64,000 bases of DNA from Azospirillum cavernae (GTDB lineage: Bacteria > Pseudomonadota > Alphaproteobacteria > Azospirillales > Azospirillaceae), in the NCBI RefSeq assembly GCF_003590795.1, contig NZ_QYUL01000001.1, positions 1,939,001 to 2,003,000 on the forward strand. The letters run 5' to 3'. Position numbers and translations under genes: made by a program. The first letter of the stretch is position 1; each line of letters begins with the position of its first letter. This document shows, in pieces, positions 56,161 through 63,754 of this stretch. Below the pieces are notes generated by a model. It worked only from the letters and a program-made list of their open reading frames with translations. It was not told the origin of the DNA and did not search any database.

Positions 56161-56658
56161 TCACCGCGCCAGCGGGTCGCCCAGTTGACGCAACTCGTTC
56201 TCCCGGCGCGTCAGATCGCGCTGTTGCAGCGGATCCAAGCGACCCAGAGCGTCGTTCTGGCGCATCCGATCCACCTCAGGCCGCAGCAAATCGCGTTTGA
56301 AAGCGTCGGTGGCCCCGTGGGTCAAGGCCGGGGGCGGCAAGGGCCTCGGGTGGGGCGTCGGCGGGTAGCCGGTCGAATCGGGCGGAGACGAGGATCCCAC
56401 GCGCGGGCGACGCTCCGTTGAGCGGGGCCGGTTGTCGCGCTCCCGCCGGTCGTCGGGCGGGTTGCGGACAGCGTGCGGCATGTCCATCCGCGTGCTCCGC
56501 GTTTCCAACTCAATCGGGCGAAAGCTGGGGCTGGGGAAGGCGCGCTCCTCCCGCCGCTCCTCCGGCATCGGCGCGGCGATGCAGGCCGACAGGGCCAGCG
56601 CGGCAAGGCCGGACAGGATCAGGGAACGCGACGGGCGATTGGCGGGGATGTGGGGCAT
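56161..56658 (-). CDS. Putative lipoprotein, Pro/Arg-rich
   Basis: A 165-residue precursor with a lipoprotein signal: hydrophobic SLILSGLAALALSAC near residues 12-26 with lipobox LSAC. The mature part is disordered-looking and rich in Arg, Pro and Glu (RRERDNRPRSTERRPRVG) and ends in a helical RLDPLQQRDLTRRENELRQL stretch. I do not recognise a family. Start ATG 56658 is inferred; the longer frame to 56718 adds 20 residues without a better signal. Confidence 0.6.
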   Translation of the reverse strand: MPHIPANRPSRSLILSGLAALALSACIAAPMPEERREERAFPSPSFRPIELETRSTRMDMPHAVRNPPDDRRERDNRPRSTERRPRVGSSSPPDSTGYPPTPHPRPLPPPALTHGATDAFKRDLLRPEVDRMRQNDALGRLDPLQQRDLTRRENELRQLGDPLAR

Positions 56659-56722
56659 GACCGGGATATTGGGGGCCGCCATCCGCCCGGCAAGCCGGAC
56701 CAATGGCCAAGCCCCCAACCGA

Positions 56723-57460
56723 TCAAAACAGATGCTGGCCGCCGGTGATGAACATCTCGGTTCCGGTGACGTAACCGGCGTCGGGGCCGCACAAATAATG
56801 GATCACCGCCGCGACGTCCGCCGGGGTGCCCATGCGCTTCAAGGGGATGCGCGGGATCAACACGTCATATTCCGGGCCGGTCATCGCCGTTTCGATCTCG
56901 CCGGGGGCGACGGCGTTGACCCGCACGTTGATCTCGGCGAACTCGACCGCCATTTCGCGGGTCAAACCCGACAGCGCCGCCTTGGAGGTCGAATAGGCCG
57001 ACCCGGCGAAGGGATGCACCCCATGGCCCGCGATGGAGGTGACGTTGACGATGGCCCCCTTGCCGCGCGACAGCGGGGCGGCGAAGCCGCGCGCCAGCAC
57101 CAGCGGCGCGAAGAAGTTCAGCTCGAACACCTGATGCCAGCCCTCGATCGAGCCGTTCAGGCAGCCAAGCCGCTCCTTGATCGGGGTCTTGGGCGAGATG
57201 CCCGCGTTGTTGACCAGCGCGTGCAGCGGCCCGCCATCCAACACCCGATTCGCCTCTTCGACGAAGGCGGCCCGGCTGGCCGGATCGGCCAGATCGGTGG
57301 GGATGTGGTGCGTCCAGTTGGGATCGCGGCGGCAATGGGCCGGAATGTCCTCCCGCGCGCAGGAGATCACGCGCCAGCCCTCGGCGCTGAAGCGCGCGAC
57401 GGTGGCGTGTCCGATGCCCCGGCTGGCGCCGGTGAGGATGACGGTTTTGCGGTGTGGCAT
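56723..57460 (-). CDS. Short-chain dehydrogenase/reductase
   Basis: A 245-residue classical SDR with VILTGASRGIGHATVAR near 7-23, ALVNNAGISP near 85-94, catalytic YSTSK near 157-161 and PGEIET near 190. It resembles 3-oxoacyl-ACP reductase-type enzymes, but substrate cannot be called from sequence. It is divergent from the ChaN-PDZ gene. Confidence 0.88.
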   Translation of the reverse strand: MPHRKTVILTGASRGIGHATVARFSAEGWRVISCAREDIPAHCRRDPNWTHHIPTDLADPASRAAFVEEANRVLDGGPLHALVNNAGISPKTPIKERLGCLNGSIEGWHQVFELNFFAPLVLARGFAAPLSRGKGAIVNVTSIAGHGVHPFAGSAYSTSKAALSGLTREMAVEFAEINVRVNAVAPGEIETAMTGPEYDVLIPRIPLKRMGTPADVAAVIHYLCGPDAGYVTGTEMFITGGQHLF

Positions 57461-57578
57461 GGCCCCATGTTACCGCGCTTTGCCGCGCGACGAAAGAGTT
57501 GCGAGCGATTCGCGATTGATGTTTTCGCCGCGACGCCCAACCTTGACCCCGAATCCCTGCCCGTCGGAGCCGCCGCCC

Positions 57579-58796
57579 GTGCCTTCCCGCCCCCTGCCCC
57601 GCCTGCTGCTCGCCGCCGCCCTGTGCCTGGGGGCCGGGACGGCCCGCGCCGATGAGCCACGCCCAGCCCCAGTGTCGGCGCCAGCCTGCGTCGCCCCCGG
57701 ACTCTGGGCCGATGGCGAGGGCAAGCCCCTGACCGCCGCCACGCCCTTGCGGCGAATCGCCGAATTCCCCGTCATCCTGCTGGGCGAGCAGCACGACAAG
57801 CCCGATCACCACCGCTGGCAACTCCACACGCTGGCCGGGCTGCACGCCCACAACCCCGATCTGGCCATCGGGCTGGAGATGCTGCCGCGCCGGGCGCAAC
57901 CCGCGCTGGACCGTTGGGTGGCGGGAGAGCTGGACGAGTCGGCTTTTCTGGCCGCCAGCGACTGGCGCGCGGTCTGGGGCTTCGATCCCGACTTTTACCT
58001 GCCGATTCTGCGCTTCGCCCGGATGAACCGCCTGCCGCTGGTGGCGTTGAACGTCGAGCGCAGCCTGATCGCCCGCACCGCCCGCGACGGCTGGGCCGCC
58101 ATCCCGCCGACCGAACGCGAGGGCGTCGGCCAACCCGCCGCGCCCAGCGCCGCCTACCGCGACCGCCTGACCGAAGCGCTGGCCGCGCACCCGAGCAAAG
58201 AGCAGGCGAGCAAGGCCGAGCCGGACACGGCCAGCGACGCCCCCGCCCCGCCCAACCCCGCCGCCCAACGCTTCATCGAGGCGCAAACCGTCTGGGACCG
58301 CGCGATGGCCGAACGGATCGCCGACGCCCGCCGGACCAGCGGGCGCGCCGTCGTCGCGATTCTCGGCGAGGGCCACATCACCCACCGCAACGGCGTGCCG
58401 CACCAGTTGGCCGATCTTGGCCTGCCTGATTCGGTGGTTCTGCTGCCCTGGGACGCCGAGCGCGAATGCGACGCGCTGGATGGCCGCATCGCCGACGTGG
58501 TGTTCGGCCTTGGCCCGGCGTCCGATCCCGCCGAACCGCCGCGCCCGCGTCTGGGCGTGCAGTTGGAAGTTTCGGCGGAGGGGGTGCGGATCGAACAGGT
58601 GTTGGAGGGCGGCGTGGCGGCGGCCAGCGGGCTGCAAGCCGGGGACCGGCTGATCGCCGCCGCCGGTCGCCCGATCCGCCAGCCCGCCGACCTCACCGCT
58701 TTGGTTCAGCGCCAGACGCCGGGAACCTGGCTGCCGCTGACCATCCAGCGCGACGGCGAGACCAAGGAGCTGGTGGCGAAATTCCCGGCGGAGTGA
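57579..58796 (+). CDS. ChaN-family protein with C-terminal PDZ domain
   Basis: A 405-residue exported protein. N-terminal signal (LPRLLLAAALCLGAGTARA). The ChaN (heme-binding uptake/Tiki) domain has VILLGEQHDKPDHHRWQLHT near 66-85 and VAILGEGHITHRNGVPHQL near 258-276, with the paired Glu/His motifs conserved. A PDZ domain follows (about 325-400): LEGGVAAASGLQAGDRLIAAA. Plain ChaN of Campylobacter is a lipoprotein that binds heme; here there is no lipobox. Start GTG 57579 is favoured (CGGAG upstream, signal at the start); an ATG at 57519 would add 20 residues. PDZ fusion suggests recruitment of another periplasmic protein. Confidence 0.85.
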   Translation: MPSRPLPRLLLAAALCLGAGTARADEPRPAPVSAPACVAPGLWADGEGKPLTAATPLRRIAEFPVILLGEQHDKPDHHRWQLHTLAGLHAHNPDLAIGLEMLPRRAQPALDRWVAGELDESAFLAASDWRAVWGFDPDFYLPILRFARMNRLPLVALNVERSLIARTARDGWAAIPPTEREGVGQPAAPSAAYRDRLTEALAAHPSKEQASKAEPDTASDAPAPPNPAAQRFIEAQTVWDRAMAERIADARRTSGRAVVAILGEGHITHRNGVPHQLADLGLPDSVVLLPWDAERECDALDGRIADVVFGLGPASDPAEPPRPRLGVQLEVSAEGVRIEQVLEGGVAAASGLQAGDRLIAAAGRPIRQPADLTALVQRQTPGTWLPLTIQRDGETKELVAKFPAE

Positions 58797-58823
58797 CGCC
58801 GCCAAACCGCGCGCGCCCCACCT

Positions 58824-59978
58824 TCAGCCCTTCTTCGGTTTCGCTTTCGCCTTTGGCGCGTTTTTGAGGATCAACGCCCTCTGCTGCGCGATCACCATGT
58901 CCTGCTTCGCGTTCAACGCCTTGAGGTCGGCGACATCCTTTTCATAGGCCAACCGACGCACCCGCATCTCTTCGCGCAACGCTTGAACCATGTTGGTGGA
59001 GCGATAGAGGAGAACGGCCAAATCCCGCATCGACGCCAACGCCTCCGCGTCATAGCGGTGGTTGGGCGGATCAAACCCGGCGATGGCGGCCATCAAACCG
59101 GCGGTGACGAAACGGGCGTCGTGATGGGCGCGAATCAGATCATGCCCCACGGCGCCCAAAACAGCGTCGTAGCGGGCGAAATCCTCGCTGAGCCGCTGTT
59201 GGGTCGGTTGCGCGCGCAGGGCGGTTCCGGCAAAGCCGTCGGACTCCAGCCGGGCGTAACTCTCCTCCGTGACCCAGCCATCGGATCCGGAATGTTCATG
59301 GACATAGGCGGGCCGGGCGCAGGCCATCGCCTCCAGAATCGACCGACCATAGCCGACCACGATGTCGGCCTTGGCGATGTCACCCGCCACCTCCATCGTC
59401 GGGTTGGGGTGGCCGCAGCGGCTCCACTCCAGACCATGAGCGGCCCAAGCGGCGCGCAACTGGTCGGCCCCCACATTGGCGAAGCTGCCGTAATTCCCCA
59501 GCAGCAGCACGCTCTGCGGCGTTTCCCGCGCCCGCCCACGCGGAAGGAAACGATACAGATCAACAGGCTGACGAACGCGAATCACCTCGCCGGCGCCAGC
59601 GCAGCCCCGGGCGAGCGTGGCGAGCCGGTCGTTCGGCGCGATGGTCGCGGCGACGATCCCCGGCTCCAGCGGCGGCAGCCAAAACTCGTCGATGCTGTGC
59701 ATGGTGAACAGACGTCTGGCCCGTGGGTAACGGGCCGCCATTTCGACGGCCAGCACCTTGTCGCAGGCGATGGTCGCGTCCGTCTGCTCCGGCAGACTCC
59801 CAAGGTCGCCGACGATTCGAATCCCCCGGCGACGGGCGAAGTCCGCCATCATCCCCTGAAAGAGGGTGTAAACCACCACCTCATGCCCAAGGGCGGGCAA
59901 ATGATCGGCGATGGTGGTTAGAAAGGTTTGCAGCCCACCGGGATTTTCCATGGTCCGCAAGGCGATGACGACCTTCAC
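58824..59978 (-). CDS. Glycosyltransferase-like protein in the ATP-grasp operon
   Basis: A 384-residue protein with a GT-B-like fold. The N-terminal IALRTMENPGGLQTFLTTIA and ALGHEVVVYTLFQG pattern is like family 4 glycosyltransferases; VLLLGNYGSFANVGADQLRAAW marks the second lobe, and the donor-site helix reads VGYGRSILEAMACARPAYVH near 205-224. The C-terminal 70 residues form a predicted coiled coil and end in a Lys-rich KAKAKPKKG tail. Its start overlaps the Mur ligase stop by 4 bp (ATGA), so it belongs to the same operon. Acceptor and sugar are unknown; it might glycosylate the peptide or another product. Confidence 0.75.
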   Translation of the reverse strand: MKVVIALRTMENPGGLQTFLTTIADHLPALGHEVVVYTLFQGMMADFARRRGIRIVGDLGSLPEQTDATIACDKVLAVEMAARYPRARRLFTMHSIDEFWLPPLEPGIVAATIAPNDRLATLARGCAGAGEVIRVRQPVDLYRFLPRGRARETPQSVLLLGNYGSFANVGADQLRAAWAAHGLEWSRCGHPNPTMEVAGDIAKADIVVGYGRSILEAMACARPAYVHEHSGSDGWVTEESYARLESDGFAGTALRAQPTQQRLSEDFARYDAVLGAVGHDLIRAHHDARFVTAGLMAAIAGFDPPNHRYDAEALASMRDLAVLLYRSTNMVQALREEMRVRRLAYEKDVADLKALNAKQDMVIAQQRALILKNAPKAKAKPKKG

Positions 59979-61435
59979 AGCGGCGACTCCCGAAGCAGCG
60001 ACGCGGCGGCGTCCGCGTCGTTGAAGGCGGCATAGGCCCCCTTGTCGTTGAGCGTCTGGTAGCGCAGGGCGCCCAGACCCAAAATGGCGACGACGTCCCC
60101 CGGACGGGCCGAAACCAGCGCCCGCTGGATGGCCCGGCGGCGGTCCAAAACCAGCTCGACCGGCCCGATCTCCCGCCCCGCGTCGCGCAATTCGCGCAAA
60201 CGCAGAACGCGGGAACTGCGTGGGGCCGACCCCGTGGTGAAAATGACGTGGTCGCTCAACCGCCGCGCCGCCTGGGCGCAGTCCCGCGCCTTGACCGGAT
60301 CGGGCAGGCCGACCGCGCCGAACACCGTCCGCAAGGCGCCGCCGCGCGCGTCCACGACGACGCGCATGGCGTCCAGGAATTGAGCGATTCCATCGGGCGT
60401 GTGGGCGTAGTCGACCACCACGTCAAAGGGTTGCCCGTCGTCAATCAGTCGGCAACGGCCCGGCGGCGCCTCCGCCCCCGCCACCCCGGCGGCGATGTCG
60501 TCCCACCCAACGCCGGACGCCACAGCGGCGCCGACGGCGGCGGCGATGTTCAGCGCGTTGTGCCGTCCCGGCAATCGGGACGGCAAATCGATGACGCGCC
60601 CGTCATAGGCAAGGCGCACATGCGCCTCGCGCATCGTCCATCGGGCCTCGACCAGCCGCAGATCGGCGGACGGGGAAAAACCATAGGACAGGCTGCGGCC
60701 TCCGGCCTGTTGAACCGCCTGAAGGATCCGGCGCCCCCAGGGATCGTCGGCGTTCACCACGGCGCAGCCGCAGGTTCGTCCGTCGGCCACGAACATCCGC
60801 TGCTTGACCCGGCCATAGGCCTCCATGCCGCCATGGCGGTCCAGATGATCCATCGACAGGTTGGTGAAGACGGCGACGGCGGGCAAAAAGCTTGGCGCGG
60901 CCTCCAACTGGAAGCTTGAGACCTCGCAGACCACCGCCGGGCCGGGTTGGGCGGCGGACAGCGGCGGCCCGAATTCCGTGTTGCCGACCCGCTGAACGGG
61001 GTGTCCCGCCGCGCGCGTGATCGCCGCGATCAGGGCGCAGGTCGTCGATTTGCCGTTCGTCCCCGTCACCGCCGTGATCGGCGCGGAGCAAAGCCGCCAG
61101 CCGACCTCAAGCTCGTCGATGACCGGAACGCCTTGGGTCAAGGCGGCCTGAAACAAGGGCGCGTCCAGCGCAATCCCCGGACTCTTCACGATGGCCCCAA
61201 AAGGCGGGTTGGAGCCAAGCAGGGAACGGCCATCGCCGCCAAGACAAACCGACACCCCGCGCCGCCGCCATCGGGTCGCGCGCGCCTGCATGGCCTGGCT
61301 GTCGTTCGCGTCCCAGGCGTGAAGCGTTCCCGGCGGCCGCAGCCCAACCAAACGCCCCAAGGCGGCGTGGCCAGCCCGCGCCAACCCGGCGACCAGAATC
61401 GGCCCGGTGGGCAAGGGCGGCTTGTTCGCGGTCAT
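59975..61435 (-). CDS. Stand-alone Mur-type ligase with mixed MurD/MurE features
   Basis: A 486-residue ATP-dependent amide ligase of the Mur superfamily. The N-terminal domain looks like MurD (ILVAGLARAGHAALGRLV, IVKSPGIALDAPL near 82-94). The P-loop is GTNGKST at 125-131, and VSSFQLE near 172 is a MurD feature. The catalytic LSMDHLDRHG and K211 (carbamylated lysine position) are present. The C-terminal domain has DYAHTPDG at 342-349, a MurE/FPGS-type motif, but the MurE DNPR substrate motif is replaced by GSAPRS and GKGHE by GLGALRYQ. No other mur gene is adjacent, so a role outside peptidoglycan is likely. It overlaps the ATP-grasp gene by 4 bp (ATGA) and would use ATP to attach an amino acid or peptide to a carboxylate. 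Confidence 0.85.
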   Translation of the reverse strand: MTANKPPLPTGPILVAGLARAGHAALGRLVGLRPPGTLHAWDANDSQAMQARATRWRRRGVSVCLGGDGRSLLGSNPPFGAIVKSPGIALDAPLFQAALTQGVPVIDELEVGWRLCSAPITAVTGTNGKSTTCALIAAITRAAGHPVQRVGNTEFGPPLSAAQPGPAVVCEVSSFQLEAAPSFLPAVAVFTNLSMDHLDRHGGMEAYGRVKQRMFVADGRTCGCAVVNADDPWGRRILQAVQQAGGRSLSYGFSPSADLRLVEARWTMREAHVRLAYDGRVIDLPSRLPGRHNALNIAAAVGAAVASGVGWDDIAAGVAGAEAPPGRCRLIDDGQPFDVVVDYAHTPDGIAQFLDAMRVVVDARGGALRTVFGAVGLPDPVKARDCAQAARRLSDHVIFTTGSAPRSSRVLRLRELRDAGREIGPVELVLDRRRAIQRALVSARPGDVVAILGLGALRYQTLNDKGAYAAFNDADAAASLLRESPL

Positions 61436-62415
61436 GGAAAGGGGGGAGGGTCGGCCAGCCGCCGGGCGACCGCCGCCGCGATGGGCAGGCCGGTGGCCTG
61501 CTCCATCCAGGCCCATTGGCCCGCCGCGTTGATTTCCAAAAAGACCGCCTCGCCGTCCGGGGTGACGATCAAATCCAGCCCGGCAATTTCAAGCCCCAAC
61601 GCGCGCGACAAGGCCACGCAACGGGCGGCGACCGCCGGGTCCAGATCGTGAGGCTGAATGTCCAACCCAGCGTAGCCGACGGCGCGCCAATCGACCGCCG
61701 CGTCGTCCCGCGCCTTGTTCTGGATGCGCGCGGTGAAAGCCGCGTCGCCAACAACGGTGACGCGCAATTCATAGGCCTTGGCGACGCGCCGCTGGTAAAT
61801 GGCCGGACAGGCCGACAACGCGTCGTCGTCCGCCAAATCATCCGGCGTGATCGGCGTCGTGTAGACCACATATTGGGACTCGACGGACTCGCCGATGATC
61901 TGCCCACCGGCAAGCTTGGCGACCATCCGACCATCCCAAGCCTTGTAACGGCGCCGGATGTCATCCGGGTTGGCCGACACCAGAGTCTCTGGCACGGCGA
62001 AACCCAGACCAACGGCCATCCGAAGCTGCAACAGCTTGTTGCGGGCCAGACGGTTGGCGTTGGGATGATTCATCCACAGCGCGCCGTCGATGGCCGTCAG
62101 CGCGCCTTCCAAAGTCCAGCGCATTTCGGATTCGGCCATAAGCCGCGCCGCAGGGTCGCTCAGATGGGGCGCTCTCGGCAATCCAATGTTGCGCACCAGA
62201 ACAGACTTGATCGCCCCGCAGCGCTCAACGCCCCGCAAGAACAGCCGTGTGCGCGGAACGCCCTGTTCGACCACAAAGCCAATATCGACCGTCGCGCCAA
62301 AGTCGGCTGTGTCGAAGACAATGACCTGTGAACCCAGCGCCGCCAATTCGGCGCGCACCAGATTCACATGGTCATCGGCCCCGTATGAAACGATCAGCGC
62401 AAAACCGTCGCTCAT
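61432..62415 (-). CDS. ATP-grasp ligase, MvdC/MvdD (graspetide)-like
   Basis: A 327-residue ATP-grasp protein of the RimK/MvdD type. The N-terminal domain (about 1-115) matches the pre-ATP-grasp part of graspetide ligases: ALIVSYGADDHVNLVRAELA, then VLVRNIGLPRAP and MNHPNANRLARNKLLQLRMA. The ATP-grasp fold follows: MVAKLAGG, IYQRRVAKAYELRVTVVGD and the metal/nucleotide-binding VFLEINAAGQWAWMEQATG near the C-terminus. Graspetide ligases make side-chain lactone or amide links between Asp/Glu and Thr/Ser/Lys of a precursor peptide. A short gene for such a peptide lies just upstream. The TTG at 62418 can also be read as a start. It could instead be a RimK-like ligase acting on another target, which is less favoured by the gene order. 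Confidence 0.85.
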   Translation of the reverse strand: MSDGFALIVSYGADDHVNLVRAELAALGSQVIVFDTADFGATVDIGFVVEQGVPRTRLFLRGVERCGAIKSVLVRNIGLPRAPHLSDPAARLMAESEMRWTLEGALTAIDGALWMNHPNANRLARNKLLQLRMAVGLGFAVPETLVSANPDDIRRRYKAWDGRMVAKLAGGQIIGESVESQYVVYTTPITPDDLADDDALSACPAIYQRRVAKAYELRVTVVGDAAFTARIQNKARDDAAVDWRAVGYAGLDIQPHDLDPAVAARCVALSRALGLEIAGLDLIVTPDGEAVFLEINAAGQWAWMEQATGLPIAAAVARRLADPPPFP

Positions 62416-62425
62416 CAAAAGACAA

Positions 62426-62596
62426 TCACGCCTTTCCGGCGCTTGCAGCGCTGACGATCGGCTTCACAAACGATTCCTTCGGATCCATTTCGGTGTCCGT
62501 CCCAACATACTGAGCGGCAATGCCGCCCGAAACGCTCACGCGCTTCTGAAACAGAAGAGGAGCGGCATGGGTCTTTTTGTTTTCAGAATTCGGCAT
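62426..62596 (-). CDS. Candidate graspetide precursor peptide, 56 residues
   Basis: Starts at ATG 62596 and stops 10 bases before the ATP-grasp ATG. The N-terminal 30 residues (MPNSENKKTHAAPLLFQKRV, then SVSGGIAAQY) would be the leader. The C-terminal part VGTDTEMDPKESFVKPIVSA holds D34, E36, D38 and E41 next to T33, T35, S42, K40 and K45, as needed for side-chain ester or amide rings. No signal peptide or membrane segment. It has lower GC than its neighbours and a promoter-like sequence just upstream. This is inferred from position and residue pattern; I do not recognise the sequence as a known precursor family. Confidence 0.65.
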   Translation of the reverse strand: MPNSENKKTHAAPLLFQKRVSVSGGIAAQYVGTDTEMDPKESFVKPIVSAASAGKA

Positions 62597-62625
62597 TTGA
62601 TGGTCTTTCAACAGTAATTTAGCGA

Positions 62626-62653
62626 AATTTAGATTTTGCAATTCAGATGTCAA
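62626..62653 (-). promoter_or_regulatory. Predicted promoter of the peptide/ATP-grasp operon
   Basis: On the minus strand TTGACA (62648-62653) is followed after 16 bases by TAAATT (62626-62631), in an AT-rich leader (about 34% G+C by hand count over 62581-62700). The predicted start of transcription lies about 23 bases before the precursor ATG. The box sequences fit a sigma-70-like promoter; there is no experimental support. Confidence 0.55.
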
Positions 62654-62858
62654 CACACAATTTTTGACAATCCCGCAAAGAGATTGAGTGTTTTTCCAGA
62701 ATCAACCTAAAATTAGCCTGCGACCATTCGACGCGCCAACCTTTGCGGCGTTGGATGACCACCGGAGGACCGTCAGCGCGGCCCCGCCGGTGGCCATGCT
62801 CACGCAATGGCCAATGGGCGGTCGGAAAGAGCAATTCGCCCCACCGCCCTGACGCGCG

Positions 62859-63629
62859 TCAGGATTGCCCTTCGCGGGCCTTCGTGGCGAAATCGTTCAA
62901 CGCCGTCAAGGTCGCGTCGAATCGACCCTCCCGTTCGGCAAAGCGCAGGAAACGGACGCGCTCCACCAAAATTTCGGGCGGCGTCGGCGTCTGCGCGAAC
63001 AAGGCCATGACCTCCGTCATGAAGTCGTCGAGCGGCATGTAGCCGGGTCGGGTGGATTGGCCCGGCGTCAGGCCGGTTTGCACGGCGGGCGGGGCCAGCT
63101 CGATCACCTCGATCTTGCCCTTCAAAACCTCGCGCAGGCTGACGGTGTAGGAATGCAGCGCCGCTTTCGTCGCCGAATAGGTCGGCGCGGCGAGCAGCGG
63201 CACGAAGGCCAACCCAGAGGTGACGTTGATGATCGCCGCGTCCGGCTGACTGGCCAAATGATCGGTCAGCGCGTTGGTCAGGCGGATCGGGCCAAGCAGG
63301 TTGGTGGTGACGGCGGCCTCCGCCTCGGTCGAATCGCCCGACCGCGCCAAATCCTCAAACCCCATGATCCCGGCGTTGTTGACCAGGATGTTCACACCCG
63401 GATGCGCCGCCGTCACCGTGGCGGCAAAGGCCGTGACCGCGTCCTTGTCCGCCAGATCCAGCGCGTAACCGACCATGCCGGGATGCTCCGCCACAACCGC
63501 GTCCAACGCCGATTGGCGACGACCGGCGACGATGACGGCGTTGCCCAGCGCGTGAAAGCGCGCCGCCAGCTCCTTGCCGATCCCCGACGCGCCGCCGGTG
63601 ATGAGAATGGTGTTTCCGCTCTGTTTCAT
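62859..63629 (-). CDS. Short-chain dehydrogenase, DltE-like
   Basis: A 256-residue SDR. ILITGGASGIGKELAARFHA near 8-27, NNAGIMG near 86, catalytic YSATK near 152-156, and RPGYMPLDDFMTEVMALFAQ near 205. It resembles the DltE-like subgroup often paired with HxlR regulators. The start at 63629 has GAGGG upstream. Its stop codon lies within a perfect 16-base palindrome (CCTGACGCGCGTCAGG, 62848-62863). It is divergent from the HxlR gene, its likely regulator. Confidence 0.88.
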   Translation of the reverse strand: MKQSGNTILITGGASGIGKELAARFHALGNAVIVAGRRQSALDAVVAEHPGMVGYALDLADKDAVTAFAATVTAAHPGVNILVNNAGIMGFEDLARSGDSTEAEAAVTTNLLGPIRLTNALTDHLASQPDAAIINVTSGLAFVPLLAAPTYSATKAALHSYTVSLREVLKGKIEVIELAPPAVQTGLTPGQSTRPGYMPLDDFMTEVMALFAQTPTPPEILVERVRFLRFAEREGRFDATLTALNDFATKAREGQS

Positions 63630-63754
63630 GGGACTGCCCTCGAACTGGTTTTCATGCTTCCCAGACAATGCGTCCGCCACTCTCCCGATGAAAGAAGGCA
63701 CCGAAAAGATTTATACTCACCAAAAAGAGAGCGTAGACAAACCAAGAGGTCGCG

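Noticed and set aside
62597..62656. A 20-codon N-terminal extension of the precursor starting at GTG 62656
   Set aside because: That start overlaps the -35 and -10 boxes. ATG 62596 is better placed downstream of the predicted transcription start.
62643..62834. A 63-residue minus-strand frame upstream of the precursor peptide
   Set aside because: It spans the predicted promoter and AT-rich leader, has mixed composition and no support from a ribosome site.
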